NCBI GenBank assembly: GCA_900770395.1 | Contig: CAAGKM010000030.1 | Span: forward strand, 310,001 to 374,000 | Source: an uncultured Prevotella sp. | GTDB taxonomy: Bacteria; Bacteroidota; Bacteroidia; Bacteroidales; Bacteroidaceae | Length of the DNA stretch: 64,000 bases | Direction of reading: 5' to 3' | Shown: positions 51,951 to 61,511 of the stretch, piece by piece | How positions within the stretch are numbered: position 1 is the first letter of the stretch | Layout of the letters: every line of letters starts with the position of its first letter | The notes under the pieces: generated by a model | Told to the model about the DNA's origin: nothing | Database searches by the model: none | The model's input: the letters and a program-made list of their open reading frames with translations, nothing else | Position numbers and translations under genes: made by a program

Positions 51951-53129
51951 TTATTTTATTGCTTCTTCCAAATAGTCACTCATTGCATCAGGCTTATGTG
52001 TTGACACAACAATCTCGCCGTCGGCGTTGAGCAGGATGAGTCTTGGTATCGACGTGATGTAGTAAGCCCGTGCAGCAGGCTCCATCTGGTCCTTAGCGAG
52101 CCACAGCTGAGTCCACTCCATCTTCTCCTGCTCCATAGCCTTGCGCCATGCCGGTTCCTTCTCGTCGAGCGAGATGCTCAGTACGTTCAGTTTGCCTTTA
52201 TACCTATTATATAATTCGCGCACGTGAGGGATGGCGGCTCGGCACGGACCGCACCACGATGCCCAAAAGTCGATGAAGGTGTATTTGCCCGGCTGCACAT
52301 AGTCCGACAGATGTTTCACCTGTTTGTCGGTGGTGGTTACGGCAAAATCGGTGAACCTATTGCTGAGACAGTATTTCAGCACAACGTTAAGCCTGCGCTC
52401 TATTTGATTTAGACGTGCGGTGTCGGGACAAGCCTTTACGCTTTCAGCCATGTCGCGGCACTCGGCTGCTGTGTACTCAAAAGGCTTTATCAGCTCCTTG
52501 CCGATGAGATGCGCTGATATGTGATAATCGGGATGCTTTGCTATAAAAGCCTTCTTGGCTGCCATCAGCTCGTCGTTTGCCTTTTTCTCCAGAATATCAT
52601 ACTTGCGCACGGTGTCGGGATCGGCATTCGATGCAAAATACATCTCCGCTCCCTTATAGCCAATCTGCCTTGCCTTTTGCTCCACCTCGTTTATCTCACG
52701 GATATACTCATCGAGCTGGCTCTGTGCCTGTCCGCCGCTCATCTTGACGGCGAGGTTCATGTTGCGCACCTTGCCCAGAGTCTCCATGTTCTGGTCTGAG
52801 GCTATGCTGTATGCCGTGTTCTCCATCATCATCCTAATCTCATCGAACACGTCGCCGTAGCCCTTGCGCTTTTCATTATACTTCTGTATATGCAATTCGC
52901 ACATCGTAGGGCTCTTTACGCTGCCCGTAAGTGTGAACTTGCCGCCGGTGAGCATTGTCTCGGCAATCTTCTTTGATTCCTGTCCCTCAACGTTGGTGAG
53001 CACCACACGCATACTGTCGGGCAGCTGGCTGAAGCTGCCCGTTATGGTAAACGATTCCTGGGCAGCGGTTTCGGCAGCGCCTGCAAATGCAAGCACTGCC
53101 GCCGTGATAATAGTTTGTAGTTTTGTCAT
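51951..53129 (-). CDS. TlpA-like thioredoxin with N-terminal DUF4369, first of a tandem pair
   Basis: 392 residues with a signal peptide (TKLQTIITAAVLAFAGAAET, then AAQ). DUF4369-type N-terminal domain, helical middle, and a thioredoxin domain with DFWASWCGPCRAAIPHVREL and SIPRLILLNADGE (cis-Pro). The stretch WRKAMEQEKMEWTQLW is shared almost exactly with the next gene. The pair are separated by 7 bp. Such proteins are common at the end of SusC/SusD loci, where they may keep imported or surface proteins reduced; this role is inferred. Confidence 0.88.
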   Translation of the reverse strand: MTKLQTIITAAVLAFAGAAETAAQESFTITGSFSQLPDSMRVVLTNVEGQESKKIAETMLTGGKFTLTGSVKSPTMCELHIQKYNEKRKGYGDVFDEIRMMMENTAYSIASDQNMETLGKVRNMNLAVKMSGGQAQSQLDEYIREINEVEQKARQIGYKGAEMYFASNADPDTVRKYDILEKKANDELMAAKKAFIAKHPDYHISAHLIGKELIKPFEYTAAECRDMAESVKACPDTARLNQIERRLNVVLKYCLSNRFTDFAVTTTDKQVKHLSDYVQPGKYTFIDFWASWCGPCRAAIPHVRELYNRYKGKLNVLSISLDEKEPAWRKAMEQEKMEWTQLWLAKDQMEPAARAYYITSIPRLILLNADGEIVVSTHKPDAMSDYLEEAIK

Positions 53130-53138
53130 GTTTGTATA

Positions 53139-53846
53139 TCAGTTTTTTAATTTTGCATCGCGTACATATCTCACACTGAGAAAGTGCTTGCATGGTGAAG
53201 ATGCACGCAATACCTGATTAAGTACTGGGGTAATCTTACGGATATAGGCACAACGGTTTGACATTGTGGGGTCGATGGTGGCTGTCCAGTAATAGCCATA
53301 GTCGCCAACTCTGTATTTTTCATACATTGCCATTGACTGTGAGCATAGCTTGCCGTTGAAAATCATATTTAGCCCTGTGCCCTCGCTGTCCAGCATCATC
53401 AACTGTGCGGCACCGTTGCGCCAGCCTGTCTTCTCCACGTCGCTGCTGCTCATGCCGAGAGCCTTTTCCAGTTCTTTCCAGTCATCATCAGTGGGCAGCC
53501 GCCATCCGTCGGGGCAGTTGGCTATTGCCTGGTCGTAAGTGTAGTAGTTGCCGTTAGTAGCACAGAGAGGCTCTTCCTCATCAGCGTCATACTGGTCTTC
53601 AAAATATTCCTCTATATCGTTGTCGGTCATGTATGACTGCAGATACCATGGCTCACCGCCGTTGGCATTCTTTGCTGTCCACTCAAGGTTGCCAATCCTC
53701 ACGTATGGATACTCATTGCCGTCGTTGTCGGTCATAGTGCCTGTGGCTGTGGGCTTCACCTGTGGCAGCGTGTCATCATCGTCGCTGCATGCAACCGTAG
53801 TCAGTGCAATGATAATCACAGCCATTCCCAAAATATATTTTCTCAT
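53139..53846 (-). CDS. FISUMP-domain lipoprotein
   Basis: 235 residues with a lipobox (TVAC, Cys20) followed by an acidic SDDDD linker. The body is a Fibrobacter succinogenes major paralogous (FISUMP) domain: DGNEYPYVRIGNLEWTAKN at the start, NCPDGWRLPTDDDWKELEKA in the middle, and YYWTAT and SVRYVRD at the end. FISUMP proteins are exported C-type-lectin-like proteins of unknown function, here probably on the outer membrane. It lies 9 bp upstream of the tandem TlpA genes and 33 bp after the metallohydrolase-like gene, so in the same operon. Confidence 0.85.
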   Translation of the reverse strand: MRKYILGMAVIIIALTTVACSDDDDTLPQVKPTATGTMTDNDGNEYPYVRIGNLEWTAKNANGGEPWYLQSYMTDNDIEEYFEDQYDADEEEPLCATNGNYYTYDQAIANCPDGWRLPTDDDWKELEKALGMSSSDVEKTGWRNGAAQLMMLDSEGTGLNMIFNGKLCSQSMAMYEKYRVGDYGYYWTATIDPTMSNRCAYIRKITPVLNQVLRASSPCKHFLSVRYVRDAKLKN

Positions 53847-53879
53847 AGTTGTATATCTTTATTTATGTATTTAACATCA

Positions 53880-54728
53880 TCATAGCACGAATCCCTGCTG
53901 TTCTATAATTTCTTTCAGAGTGCGGTACTTCGACATCATCACGGGATAGTCACCATACATTGCTTCAAACTCCTCCTCGGTGTTGTTCAAGACAAGTTCC
54001 AGCCATGTGGTGTAGTCCTTATTCTCATAGTAGAAATAATACGTGTTTCCGCCTGTGAATCCCAATTCCAACAGCTCTTCCTGGCTTGGCTTGTCATCCC
54101 ATCCGAAGTCTTCGTAATCATAGCCGTAATATTGTTCGCTATAGGCATAGAACGGCTTCAGCAGCGGTGACTCGTAATCCAGCTTTCCTTTAATAATATC
54201 TATCATCATCGACGAGAAATATTCCTCAGGGGCATCGTAAGCCTCGCCCAAGCTCATACTGATAACTAATGTGCGCGCGCCAAAATAATTGGTTGACACA
54301 TTTTTACGTCCATAATAGTTAATGTAATAAAGTTCGTTCACCAGCAGATAAGAGAACATTTTAAAGTTGAACCTTGGCAGCAGATACTGCTTTATCAGTG
54401 CCACAGCCTCACGCTGCTCGTCGATGTAGGTGATATACTGGTATTGATAGTTATTACTGCTTGAGCCAATCATGCTCCATCCCGGCTCTATAAGTTCCGG
54501 CTGTCCGTTTGTGCTTGATGTGGTGAGCTTATCGTCAAAAAGCAGGTATGAGCCGGTCTCCTTAAAGAAGTCACGGCGCAGCTGGGCTGTAGCGCTGTTG
54601 TCGTCAGCGGCAGGCTCAAATCCGTTCACATCTTTGTATGACGGTGTAAGGTCCTCATCCTCGCTGCATGCGGTCATAGCCATTGATGCCACACACAGTG
54701 CGAGAAGATAAAATATCCTATATTTCAT
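53880..54728 (-). CDS. Substrate-import-associated metallohydrolase-like lipoprotein lacking the HExxH motif
   Basis: 282 residues from the start at 54728 (MKYRIFYLLALCVASMAMTA, then C). The overall pattern (lipobox, acidic linker, RDFFKETGSYLLFDD, a run of YIDEQREAVALIKQYLLPRF, acidic Tyr-rich C terminus ending in YRTLKEIIEQQGF) resembles the zinc metallohydrolase lipoproteins found after SusC/SusD pairs. No HExxH motif is present; where it is expected the sequence reads YFSSMMIDIIKGKLD. It is therefore either an inactive member or a relative with another role. It lies 34 bp after the SusD gene. Confidence 0.65.
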   Translation of the reverse strand: MKYRIFYLLALCVASMAMTACSEDEDLTPSYKDVNGFEPAADDNSATAQLRRDFFKETGSYLLFDDKLTTSSTNGQPELIEPGWSMIGSSSNNYQYQYITYIDEQREAVALIKQYLLPRFNFKMFSYLLVNELYYINYYGRKNVSTNYFGARTLVISMSLGEAYDAPEEYFSSMMIDIIKGKLDYESPLLKPFYAYSEQYYGYDYEDFGWDDKPSQEELLELGFTGGNTYYFYYENKDYTTWLELVLNNTEEEFEAMYGDYPVMMSKYRTLKEIIEQQGFVL

Positions 54729-54762
54729 AGTTGTCTGTTGTTTTTGTTTAAAAAATTTCTGT

Positions 54763-56409
54763 TTACCAGTCCCAATCATCATCCCAGTCGTCATCGTCAT
54801 CATCGTCTCCGAAGTCGGGGATTACCACATCAAACGGCTTGCGCTCAGGTCTTGGGTTGCTGCCGATGGAAGGCTGGAAGTCTTTCACCGTCTTTGGTAT
54901 GTCGAGCGTGTACGCCTCATCGTTCTTCTCCAAGCGGTAATACCTTATTTCAGATGGTACTCTGAAGTCCCCCACGAGTTTATACGGAATCATAGTGTGT
55001 ACTATTTCCTTTGAGAATGGATATTTAGCGTCCACCTGATATCGGCGCAGGTCGAACCAGCGGTGACCCTCGAAGCACAGTTCGCGCTCACGTTCCTCAC
55101 GGATGAAGGTAATCAGCTCGCTGTCCGTAAGACTAACCTTCTCAGCATCCCATATTCTGTTTGCCCTGAGAATGTCAAGCTGGCGGCATGCCTCTGTGTT
55201 CTCGCCCTGTTGTGCGAGAGCCTCTGCGAGGTTGAGGTAAGCCTCTGCTGTGCGGATGCAGAACACGTCGCTCACAGTTTTGTATGTACCGAAACTTTCC
55301 ATGCTGTTGTCAATCTTATGGTAGGTCCAGTTCCCGTAATTCACGTCATCCTCTTTTGTGATATAGCTGCCACGGCGTGCGTCGTTGTCATCAAACAGTT
55401 CTATCAGGTTGTCGGACACACTGTATGTAGGTCCAAAATATCTCCAGGTATTCTCACGTTTAGGGTCGGCAAATATGGCATTGCCAAAACAGCTTGCGCC
55501 GTTGGAGAACAAAACCTCTTTGTTGTCACGGTTCATCGGATAGGTGTTGGCTGTCAGATTCTTCACGTCAGTCAGTACGGAGTTGTCGGCGAGAGCCAGC
55601 TCGGCATATCGCTGTGCCTCTGCCCAATCCTGCATATACAATGCTATGCGGCTGTGGAAAATATACACTGCACCAATGCCAACATGATAGATGGTCTGTG
55701 GGGGGGCAGGCGCATTTTTCAGTATGTTCTCAGCCTGGACAAGGTCTTCCTTTATCTGTGCGTACACTTCTGCCACGGAGTTGCGCGTATATTCCTTGTC
55801 CTCAATGTTGGCGCTTGTCTTTATCGGCACGCAAGGTGTCTGCTGAGCTGTCTGCGGAGCATAAGGCTTGCCGTAGAGGTTTGCCAGCATATAATAATAG
55901 GTGGCGCGCAGATAGTAGCATTCGCCTTTGATTCTTTCTTTGAGCGCAAGGTCGTCGGGATGACTCACCTCCAGGTCATCGCATGCCTTTATCACCATGT
56001 TGCAGTTGTTGATGCGGTTGTAGGCAAGATTCCAGAAGTCATCCTCATCGTTCTCAAGGCTGTTCTTTCCCTGATAGTCGATGCAGCAGTTGCCCTGCCA
56101 TGTGAAATACGGGAAATACTTCTCTCTTATTTTTGCCATGTCCACATCGTCGTCCATGATTAACGTCTCCTGCAGCTCGTCGCTCATGAAATGCAGCAGC
56201 ATGAAGTTCTCGTTGGATATCTCCACATAGCTGTCTGACTCGTAGAGTGAGAGCGGCAGCATGCACTCGCCCATAAGCAGCTCGCTCAGGTCATCGACGC
56301 TCTGCACGCGCTTCAGGTCCTGCGAATACTCCTCCATAAAGTCTCCGCACGACTGCAACAGCATTATGGCTGCCATTGCCATATATTTGATTTTGCTTCT
56401 TATTTTCAT
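54763..56409 (-). CDS. SusD/RagB-family outer-membrane lipoprotein of the second import locus
   Basis: 548 residues with a lipobox (LQSC, Cys21). SusD features are KERIKGECYYLRATYYYMLANLYG in the N-terminal helices, TAEAYLNLAEALAQQGENTEA, and REERERELCFEGHRWFDLRRYQ with a YRLEKND end region. The C terminus is strikingly acidic (long Asp/Trp stretch ending DDDWDW). It pairs with the STN-type SusC encoded 30 bp upstream. The substrate is unknown; with TlpA and metallohydrolase-like neighbours it may be peptide or glycoprotein rather than xylan. A run of seven C on the coding strand (55700-55706) lies inside the gene. Confidence 0.9.
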   Translation of the reverse strand: MKIRSKIKYMAMAAIMLLQSCGDFMEEYSQDLKRVQSVDDLSELLMGECMLPLSLYESDSYVEISNENFMLLHFMSDELQETLIMDDDVDMAKIREKYFPYFTWQGNCCIDYQGKNSLENDEDDFWNLAYNRINNCNMVIKACDDLEVSHPDDLALKERIKGECYYLRATYYYMLANLYGKPYAPQTAQQTPCVPIKTSANIEDKEYTRNSVAEVYAQIKEDLVQAENILKNAPAPPQTIYHVGIGAVYIFHSRIALYMQDWAEAQRYAELALADNSVLTDVKNLTANTYPMNRDNKEVLFSNGASCFGNAIFADPKRENTWRYFGPTYSVSDNLIELFDDNDARRGSYITKEDDVNYGNWTYHKIDNSMESFGTYKTVSDVFCIRTAEAYLNLAEALAQQGENTEACRQLDILRANRIWDAEKVSLTDSELITFIREERERELCFEGHRWFDLRRYQVDAKYPFSKEIVHTMIPYKLVGDFRVPSEIRYYRLEKNDEAYTLDIPKTVKDFQPSIGSNPRPERKPFDVVIPDFGDDDDDDDWDDDWDW

Positions 56410-56439
56410 CGTATCTTATTTAAACTGTTATTGGACACA

Positions 56440-59400
56440 TTAGAATATTACGTTTACACCAAGCGAGAAACTTGGTCGGTCGGACAACTGAATCGTGGAG
56501 AATCCGCCCTGTGTAGGTGTTTGTCCCTTCAGCTCCGGGTCGCAGATGGTGAACAGGTTATAGCACGATGCCGTGAGCGCAATGCGCTGCATTCCTATTT
56601 TGCTGAGCAGCTTTTGGTCGAACTCGTATGTTATGCTTGCACTCTGCAGCTTCAGATAATCGGCGCTCACCACGCGGATGTCGCTGTAGTCGTACATATC
56701 CCAATAGTTATCGCCCATGTTCACCACGTCGAACTCATGTTCCCACCATGGGTCTGTGTATTTGAAATATGCAGAATTGTTATTGCTGATAATTGCCGGG
56801 ATGTTGGTGTGAAGCTCGTCGCCCGGCTTCTGCCAGCGCTTCATATAGTCGCGGCTGTAGTTCTTCTCGGAATAAATATCTGTACCGTAAGCACCTCCAG
56901 ACGCAGCACTGCCATACATGGCAAAGAGACGGGTCTTTGCTCCAAGGCTGTAGCCCAAAGTCACGTTCGCACGCCAGTTCTTGTAGCGGAAGGTGTTGGT
57001 GAGGCTTCCCTGAATGTCGGCCTCACGCTTGCCGCTGGCAGTGAGAAGTGTTGTGAACGCATCGTACTTACTCTTGCCGCGGAACAGGTCAGGGCTGTCG
57101 GAATAGTCATCGATGAGCGGACCGCCGTCAACAGGACTAAGCCCTAAGAAATGGTAGCTGTAGAACGTATTCACGCTCTTGCCTTCAACCAGTGCCGAGC
57201 CGCTGAGGAAGTCCTCAAGGTCGTAGGTCTGTGCGTCGGGACGTGAGTCGATGCTGTTGATAATCTTTGAGATTGACGTTGACAGTGTCCAGCGGAAATC
57301 CTTTGTGAGGATTGGAGTGGCTGTGATGTCGAACGAATATCCCTTGTTGGTCACGTCGCCGCCGTTGATTACATAGTTTGTGGTACCGTTGACACTCGAC
57401 ACTTTCTTATTCATAAAGGCATCCACGGTCTTTTTGTAGAACAGTGACACCTCCATCTCCAGGCGGTGGCTGAACAGACTCATGTCGAGTCCTATGTTCA
57501 CAGAGTTTGTCTTCTCCCATTTAAGGTCAGGATTTGGGCGCTGCTCAATCGTTGAGGTGTACTCGCCAAAGTATGAGCTCATGCTTCCTTTACGGATAGC
57601 CATCAGCGGATTCTCGGTGTCAAGCATATTACCTTGGAAACCGTATGATGCCTTTGCGGTGATGTAGTCTATCCACGGAGCCTTAATCCAGTGCCCCACG
57701 TCGTAGCTTCCCGACAGCGACCATATAGGCAGGAACTTGTCGTTGCTGCGGTCGCCGAACTTGTTGCTTCCGTCAAGACGGCCGTTGAGGTTTACTCGCC
57801 ATATACGGTTATAGGCGTAGGTCAGCGAGAGGTATGTTGACACAGTGTTTGTGAGATTGTCGATAATCGTAGGCTGGTTGCCCGACAGCCATGTGGCATA
57901 GCTGGGATACATCGTAGGGTCGATGTCGGTGACGAAGCTCTCGCCGCGGTCCTTGAAATATCCACGGCTCACGTTGCCGTAGCTTTTGTATTTGTCGGAG
58001 TTAATCTCCAAACCTAATGATGCGTCGATATTGTGCTTGTCGTTCTCTCCGAAATATTTGTTTGCGTCGAGCTGGAAGCGCAGTGTGTATGCCCGGTCGC
58101 GGGTAGTGGTCTTGCTCAGCTCGCCGCCTTGTGGGCAGGTTGAGGTTTCAGGGTACTCTATCGGCTCGCCGTAATTACCCTTGCGAAGCATTGCAATGTG
58201 CTGTGTCTTCTCGCCCCACCAGCCTTCCAGGTCGGCATTCTGGTGAGTAACCGAGAGAATGGCGTTGGCATGCAGCCAGTCGGTGAACGTAAATCGCAGG
58301 TTGGTGTTGAATGTCATTGAGTTTGTTACCTGCTTGCGGCTGCTGTTTGCCATCTCATTCAGGATGTTGAAACTGTATGGGTAGCCGTCGCTCGCTTTTT
58401 TCTCATAGAAATAATATTCGTCGTTGTCATCGTAGGCTGGGATGGCACGGTTTGCCTGATATGCGTACTGCAGCGGGCTGAGGCTTTCCTGATAACCGTT
58501 GCGCTTGTAGTGGTAGCCGTTGAACGAGAATGATACGGTGAGCAACTTGCTGAAGGTGTTGTCGATGTTAAGCGCAAAGGTGTAGCGCTCGTTATTGTTT
58601 GCCTTTATCACGTCGCTGTCCTTGTTGTAGCCTATTGAGGCATAGTAGCGTGAACGCTCACTTCCGCCGCTTACGCTTGCATTGTGGCTGGTGCTCCATG
58701 AGTCGCGCAGCAACAGGTCGAACCAGTCGGTGTTTCTGCCCTCGGCCTTGCCTACCTCGTCAACAAATTGGTTGTATGTGAGATTTCCTGCAAACATCTG
58801 TGTGAGCAGTCCCTCATACCCCACAGCAGCCATGCGGTACGGGTATTCATAGTGGTCGTGATACAGCTCTCGTGAGAACTGTATGCGCTCTTTTGATGTC
58901 ATAACGTCGACGCTGCGGTCGGTATAGCGGGGGCGCAGTTTCATGTTCACGTTCATGGTGTAGCTTACCTGTGGCTTTCCCTCAAAGCCACGCTTTGTTG
59001 TCACCACAATTACGCCGTTGGCAGCCTTTGTACCGTAGATAGCTGTGGCAGCAGCGTCTTTCAGCACGTCGATACGCTCAATGTCCTGAGGGTTGATACC
59101 GGCAATGGCGTTACCTATGCGGTTTACGTAGTCGGGGTCGTTAAGCTCCTCAGGAGCAATTTCCACAGGGTCGTTCATCACAATACCGTCGACCACCCAC
59201 AGAGGCTCACGGTTACCGATGAGCGTTGACGTTCCACGGATGCGGATTTTTGGTGCTACGCCTATCTCACCGGAGACGTTGGTTACCATGAGGTCGGCTA
59301 TTCTGCCTTCAAGCATCTGGTCGAGTGAGCTCACGTCGGCACGCTGAAGCTCGTCCATCTTTACGGATGTCACGGCACTTGTGAGCGAGCGCTTGTCAAG

Positions 59401-60033
59401 AACCTGATAACCTGTCACCACCACGTCATCTATGCGTGTTGCCTCGTCTTCCATTGTTACGTGTGCAAAACTTCCCTTGCGGCATGTCACAGTGGCGGTC
59501 TTCATGCCGAGGTAGGAAATGGTGAGCTGTGCTTTGTCGGATTTTGCTGTTAAGGTGAAGTTTCCGTCCATGTCGGTCACGGCGTGGACCTTGTTGGCAT
59601 GGTCGCGCACCACCGCTCCCACTACGGGCTCACCGTGGATGTCGCGTACATGTCCCCTTATTACATTTTGCTGACTTTGCCCGTCGGCTTTCTGCTGTGC
59701 TGTCCTCACTGCTCCCTCGCTGAGGTAGACGTTTACAAACTGCCCATCAACCTCATACTTCAGCGGAGTGCCGGCAAGCAGGATGTCGAGCGCCTGACGG
59801 ATGCTCTTTGTGTTGACAGTCTTGCCGCTGACGGTGAACCTGCTCAGGTCGTCGTAGGAGAAAAGTATCTTGTAGCCAGATACCCTTTCCAGACGCTTGA
59901 GCGATGTGGTGAGCTTCTCACTCTTGACTTCCATCTTGATGGTCTTGCCTCCGGTCTGCGCCGCTGCGGTGAGCGGCTCGCCGGTGAGGGCTATCCCCAA
60001 GAGAAATCCTAACACGATTAACAATCTTCTCAT
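56440..60033 (-). CDS. STN-domain SusC/RagA TonB-dependent transporter with signalling domain
   Basis: 1,197 residues. After the signal peptide comes an STN (secretin/TonB short N-terminal) domain (about 30-108: SLKRLERVSGYKILFSYDD; GTPLKYEVDGQFVNVYL) that can contact the FecR protein encoded next door. A carboxypeptidase-like domain (GEPVVGAVVRD), the plug (EPLWVVDGIVMNDP; AAATAIYGTKAANGVIVVTTKRG) and the barrel, ending FSLGVNVIF, follow. Together with FecI/FecR this gives a trans-envelope signalling import system. It lies 167 bp downstream of fecR; that gap is A/T-rich and may hold a sigma-dependent promoter. Confidence 0.93.
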   Translation of the reverse strand: MRRLLIVLGFLLGIALTGEPLTAAAQTGGKTIKMEVKSEKLTTSLKRLERVSGYKILFSYDDLSRFTVSGKTVNTKSIRQALDILLAGTPLKYEVDGQFVNVYLSEGAVRTAQQKADGQSQQNVIRGHVRDIHGEPVVGAVVRDHANKVHAVTDMDGNFTLTAKSDKAQLTISYLGMKTATVTCRKGSFAHVTMEDEATRIDDVVVTGYQVLDKRSLTSAVTSVKMDELQRADVSSLDQMLEGRIADLMVTNVSGEIGVAPKIRIRGTSTLIGNREPLWVVDGIVMNDPVEIAPEELNDPDYVNRIGNAIAGINPQDIERIDVLKDAAATAIYGTKAANGVIVVTTKRGFEGKPQVSYTMNVNMKLRPRYTDRSVDVMTSKERIQFSRELYHDHYEYPYRMAAVGYEGLLTQMFAGNLTYNQFVDEVGKAEGRNTDWFDLLLRDSWSTSHNASVSGGSERSRYYASIGYNKDSDVIKANNNERYTFALNIDNTFSKLLTVSFSFNGYHYKRNGYQESLSPLQYAYQANRAIPAYDDNDEYYFYEKKASDGYPYSFNILNEMANSSRKQVTNSMTFNTNLRFTFTDWLHANAILSVTHQNADLEGWWGEKTQHIAMLRKGNYGEPIEYPETSTCPQGGELSKTTTRDRAYTLRFQLDANKYFGENDKHNIDASLGLEINSDKYKSYGNVSRGYFKDRGESFVTDIDPTMYPSYATWLSGNQPTIIDNLTNTVSTYLSLTYAYNRIWRVNLNGRLDGSNKFGDRSNDKFLPIWSLSGSYDVGHWIKAPWIDYITAKASYGFQGNMLDTENPLMAIRKGSMSSYFGEYTSTIEQRPNPDLKWEKTNSVNIGLDMSLFSHRLEMEVSLFYKKTVDAFMNKKVSSVNGTTNYVINGGDVTNKGYSFDITATPILTKDFRWTLSTSISKIINSIDSRPDAQTYDLEDFLSGSALVEGKSVNTFYSYHFLGLSPVDGGPLIDDYSDSPDLFRGKSKYDAFTTLLTASGKREADIQGSLTNTFRYKNWRANVTLGYSLGAKTRLFAMYGSAASGGAYGTDIYSEKNYSRDYMKRWQKPGDELHTNIPAIISNNNSAYFKYTDPWWEHEFDVVNMGDNYWDMYDYSDIRVVSADYLKLQSASITYEFDQKLLSKIGMQRIALTASCYNLFTICDPELKGQTPTQGGFSTIQLSDRPSFSLGVNVIF

Positions 60034-60200
60034 ATATACATTATTATATTAGTGTACAAAAAAATATCTATGCGGACGCATTTTTATGCTTCCACACAAA
60101 ATATTCGTTTGAAAATTGCAAATGGGTACTTTAAATCTTCAATTTTATGAAAAAAGATTGATTTTTGCTGTTTCCCGTAGCAAAAAAGACTATTTTTGTG

Positions 60201-61439
60201 CTATTTTACCACAATTGTGTTGCCCTGACGGGTGACGCTGAGCTTCTTCATGCGGTTGAGTAGGGTGATAGCATGGTCGATGTCGCCGCTGCGGTCGCAG
60301 AGGAAGTGGAAACGGTAGTCCATTGCCTTGCGGTTGGCAAACACCACGTTTACATTGTACCACCTGCCGAGGCTCTGCATGATTTCCGACAGGGGCTGGT
60401 CATCGAAATAGAAGAATCCCTCCTGCCAGTACACATATCCGTCGACGTCGACTGCGGTCTTTGTCATCTCGCCGCCTTCAGCCACGCTCACGTTGTCGCC
60501 GGGCACGAGCTGCTCCACGCGGCCGCTTTTGAGGTTTTTAACTGCCACTTTACCCTCTATGAGAGTTATCTTCGTCGGTTGTCCGTCGTAGCTGGTGATA
60601 TTGAACTTGGTTCCGTGTACGGTGGTCTGCGTGCGTTCGGTCTCCACCACGAAGGGGCGGCTGCTGTCCTTTGTCACGTCGAAGTAGGCTTCGCCGTAGA
60701 GCTTCACAGTGCGCTGCGTGCCTTCAAACTTCGACGGATATTCCAGTCGGCTGTCGGCATTGAGAAACACTTTTGTGCCGTCGGCAAGTATTACCTCGAT
60801 GTCTTTGCCCGTAGGGACGGTGAGCAGCTGTATGGAGTGTGGAGCGTGGAGTGTGGAGTGTTGAGTGTAGTCGAGCGTGTGGCGCGTAGCGGTGCCGCTT
60901 TGCGGGTCTTTTGCATTTTTGTCCTGTTCAAGATATTCAAAGTCAGTCACCTCGTCGTCGCCGTCCATCAGCGTGATAGGCTGGGGCGCATCTTTTGCCT
61001 CATACACCAGATAACCCTCGGGCAGGCGGCTGTTTTCAATCTGCCTCATCCACGAGAAAGCCAGCACGCACAGCAGCGTGGCGGCTATGCCTGTGATTGC
61101 GCCGATAATCATCGGCTTGTAGTGATGCTGTTTCTTTGGCTCTTGTGTCTCATGATGATATTGTGCGTCAGTCAGGGCATTCTCTTGTGATGGCAGAGCA
61201 GTTTCTTGTGAGAGATGCTTATCGGCAAACTTTCTCCACTCGTCATTGGTGTTTGGCGCGCGGTGAGAATATTCCTTCTGCATTGCCTGACGGCAGTCCA
61301 GCAGGTCGCCAACAAGTGTGCATGTCTCCTCGTCCGACATCATCTGTTTGATATCGTCTGCCGACAGCGCGTCGTTTTCTTCCACGAAATCCAATGCGTC
61401 ATCGTATTGTTGTTTCCATTTGTTGTCTTCTCCTGTCAT
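60201..61439 (-). CDS. FecR-family anti-sigma factor
   Basis: 412 residues: acidic cytoplasmic N terminus (1-105), one transmembrane helix (about 108-130, MIIGAITGIAATLLCVLAFSW) and a periplasmic FecR domain with the hallmark VPTGKDIEVILADGTKVFLNADS, KLYGEAYFDV and GTKFNI, ending in an STN-like DUF4974 domain (PLSEIMQSLGRWYNVNV). It should hold the FecI sigma inactive until the SusC STN domain signals. The linker before the FecR domain contains a low-complexity DNA stretch of GGAGTGT-like units (60831-60870) coding for QHSTLHAPHSIQ. Confidence 0.9.
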   Translation of the reverse strand: MTGEDNKWKQQYDDALDFVEENDALSADDIKQMMSDEETCTLVGDLLDCRQAMQKEYSHRAPNTNDEWRKFADKHLSQETALPSQENALTDAQYHHETQEPKKQHHYKPMIIGAITGIAATLLCVLAFSWMRQIENSRLPEGYLVYEAKDAPQPITLMDGDDEVTDFEYLEQDKNAKDPQSGTATRHTLDYTQHSTLHAPHSIQLLTVPTGKDIEVILADGTKVFLNADSRLEYPSKFEGTQRTVKLYGEAYFDVTKDSSRPFVVETERTQTTVHGTKFNITSYDGQPTKITLIEGKVAVKNLKSGRVEQLVPGDNVSVAEGGEMTKTAVDVDGYVYWQEGFFYFDDQPLSEIMQSLGRWYNVNVVFANRKAMDYRFHFLCDRSGDIDHAITLLNRMKKLSVTRQGNTIVVK

Positions 61440-61511
61440 GCCGTTTGCTTTTTGTTATCGTCAATTACTGTCTTCACATAGTATTCGTTTCAGCGAGCCG
61501 TTTGGATAAAA

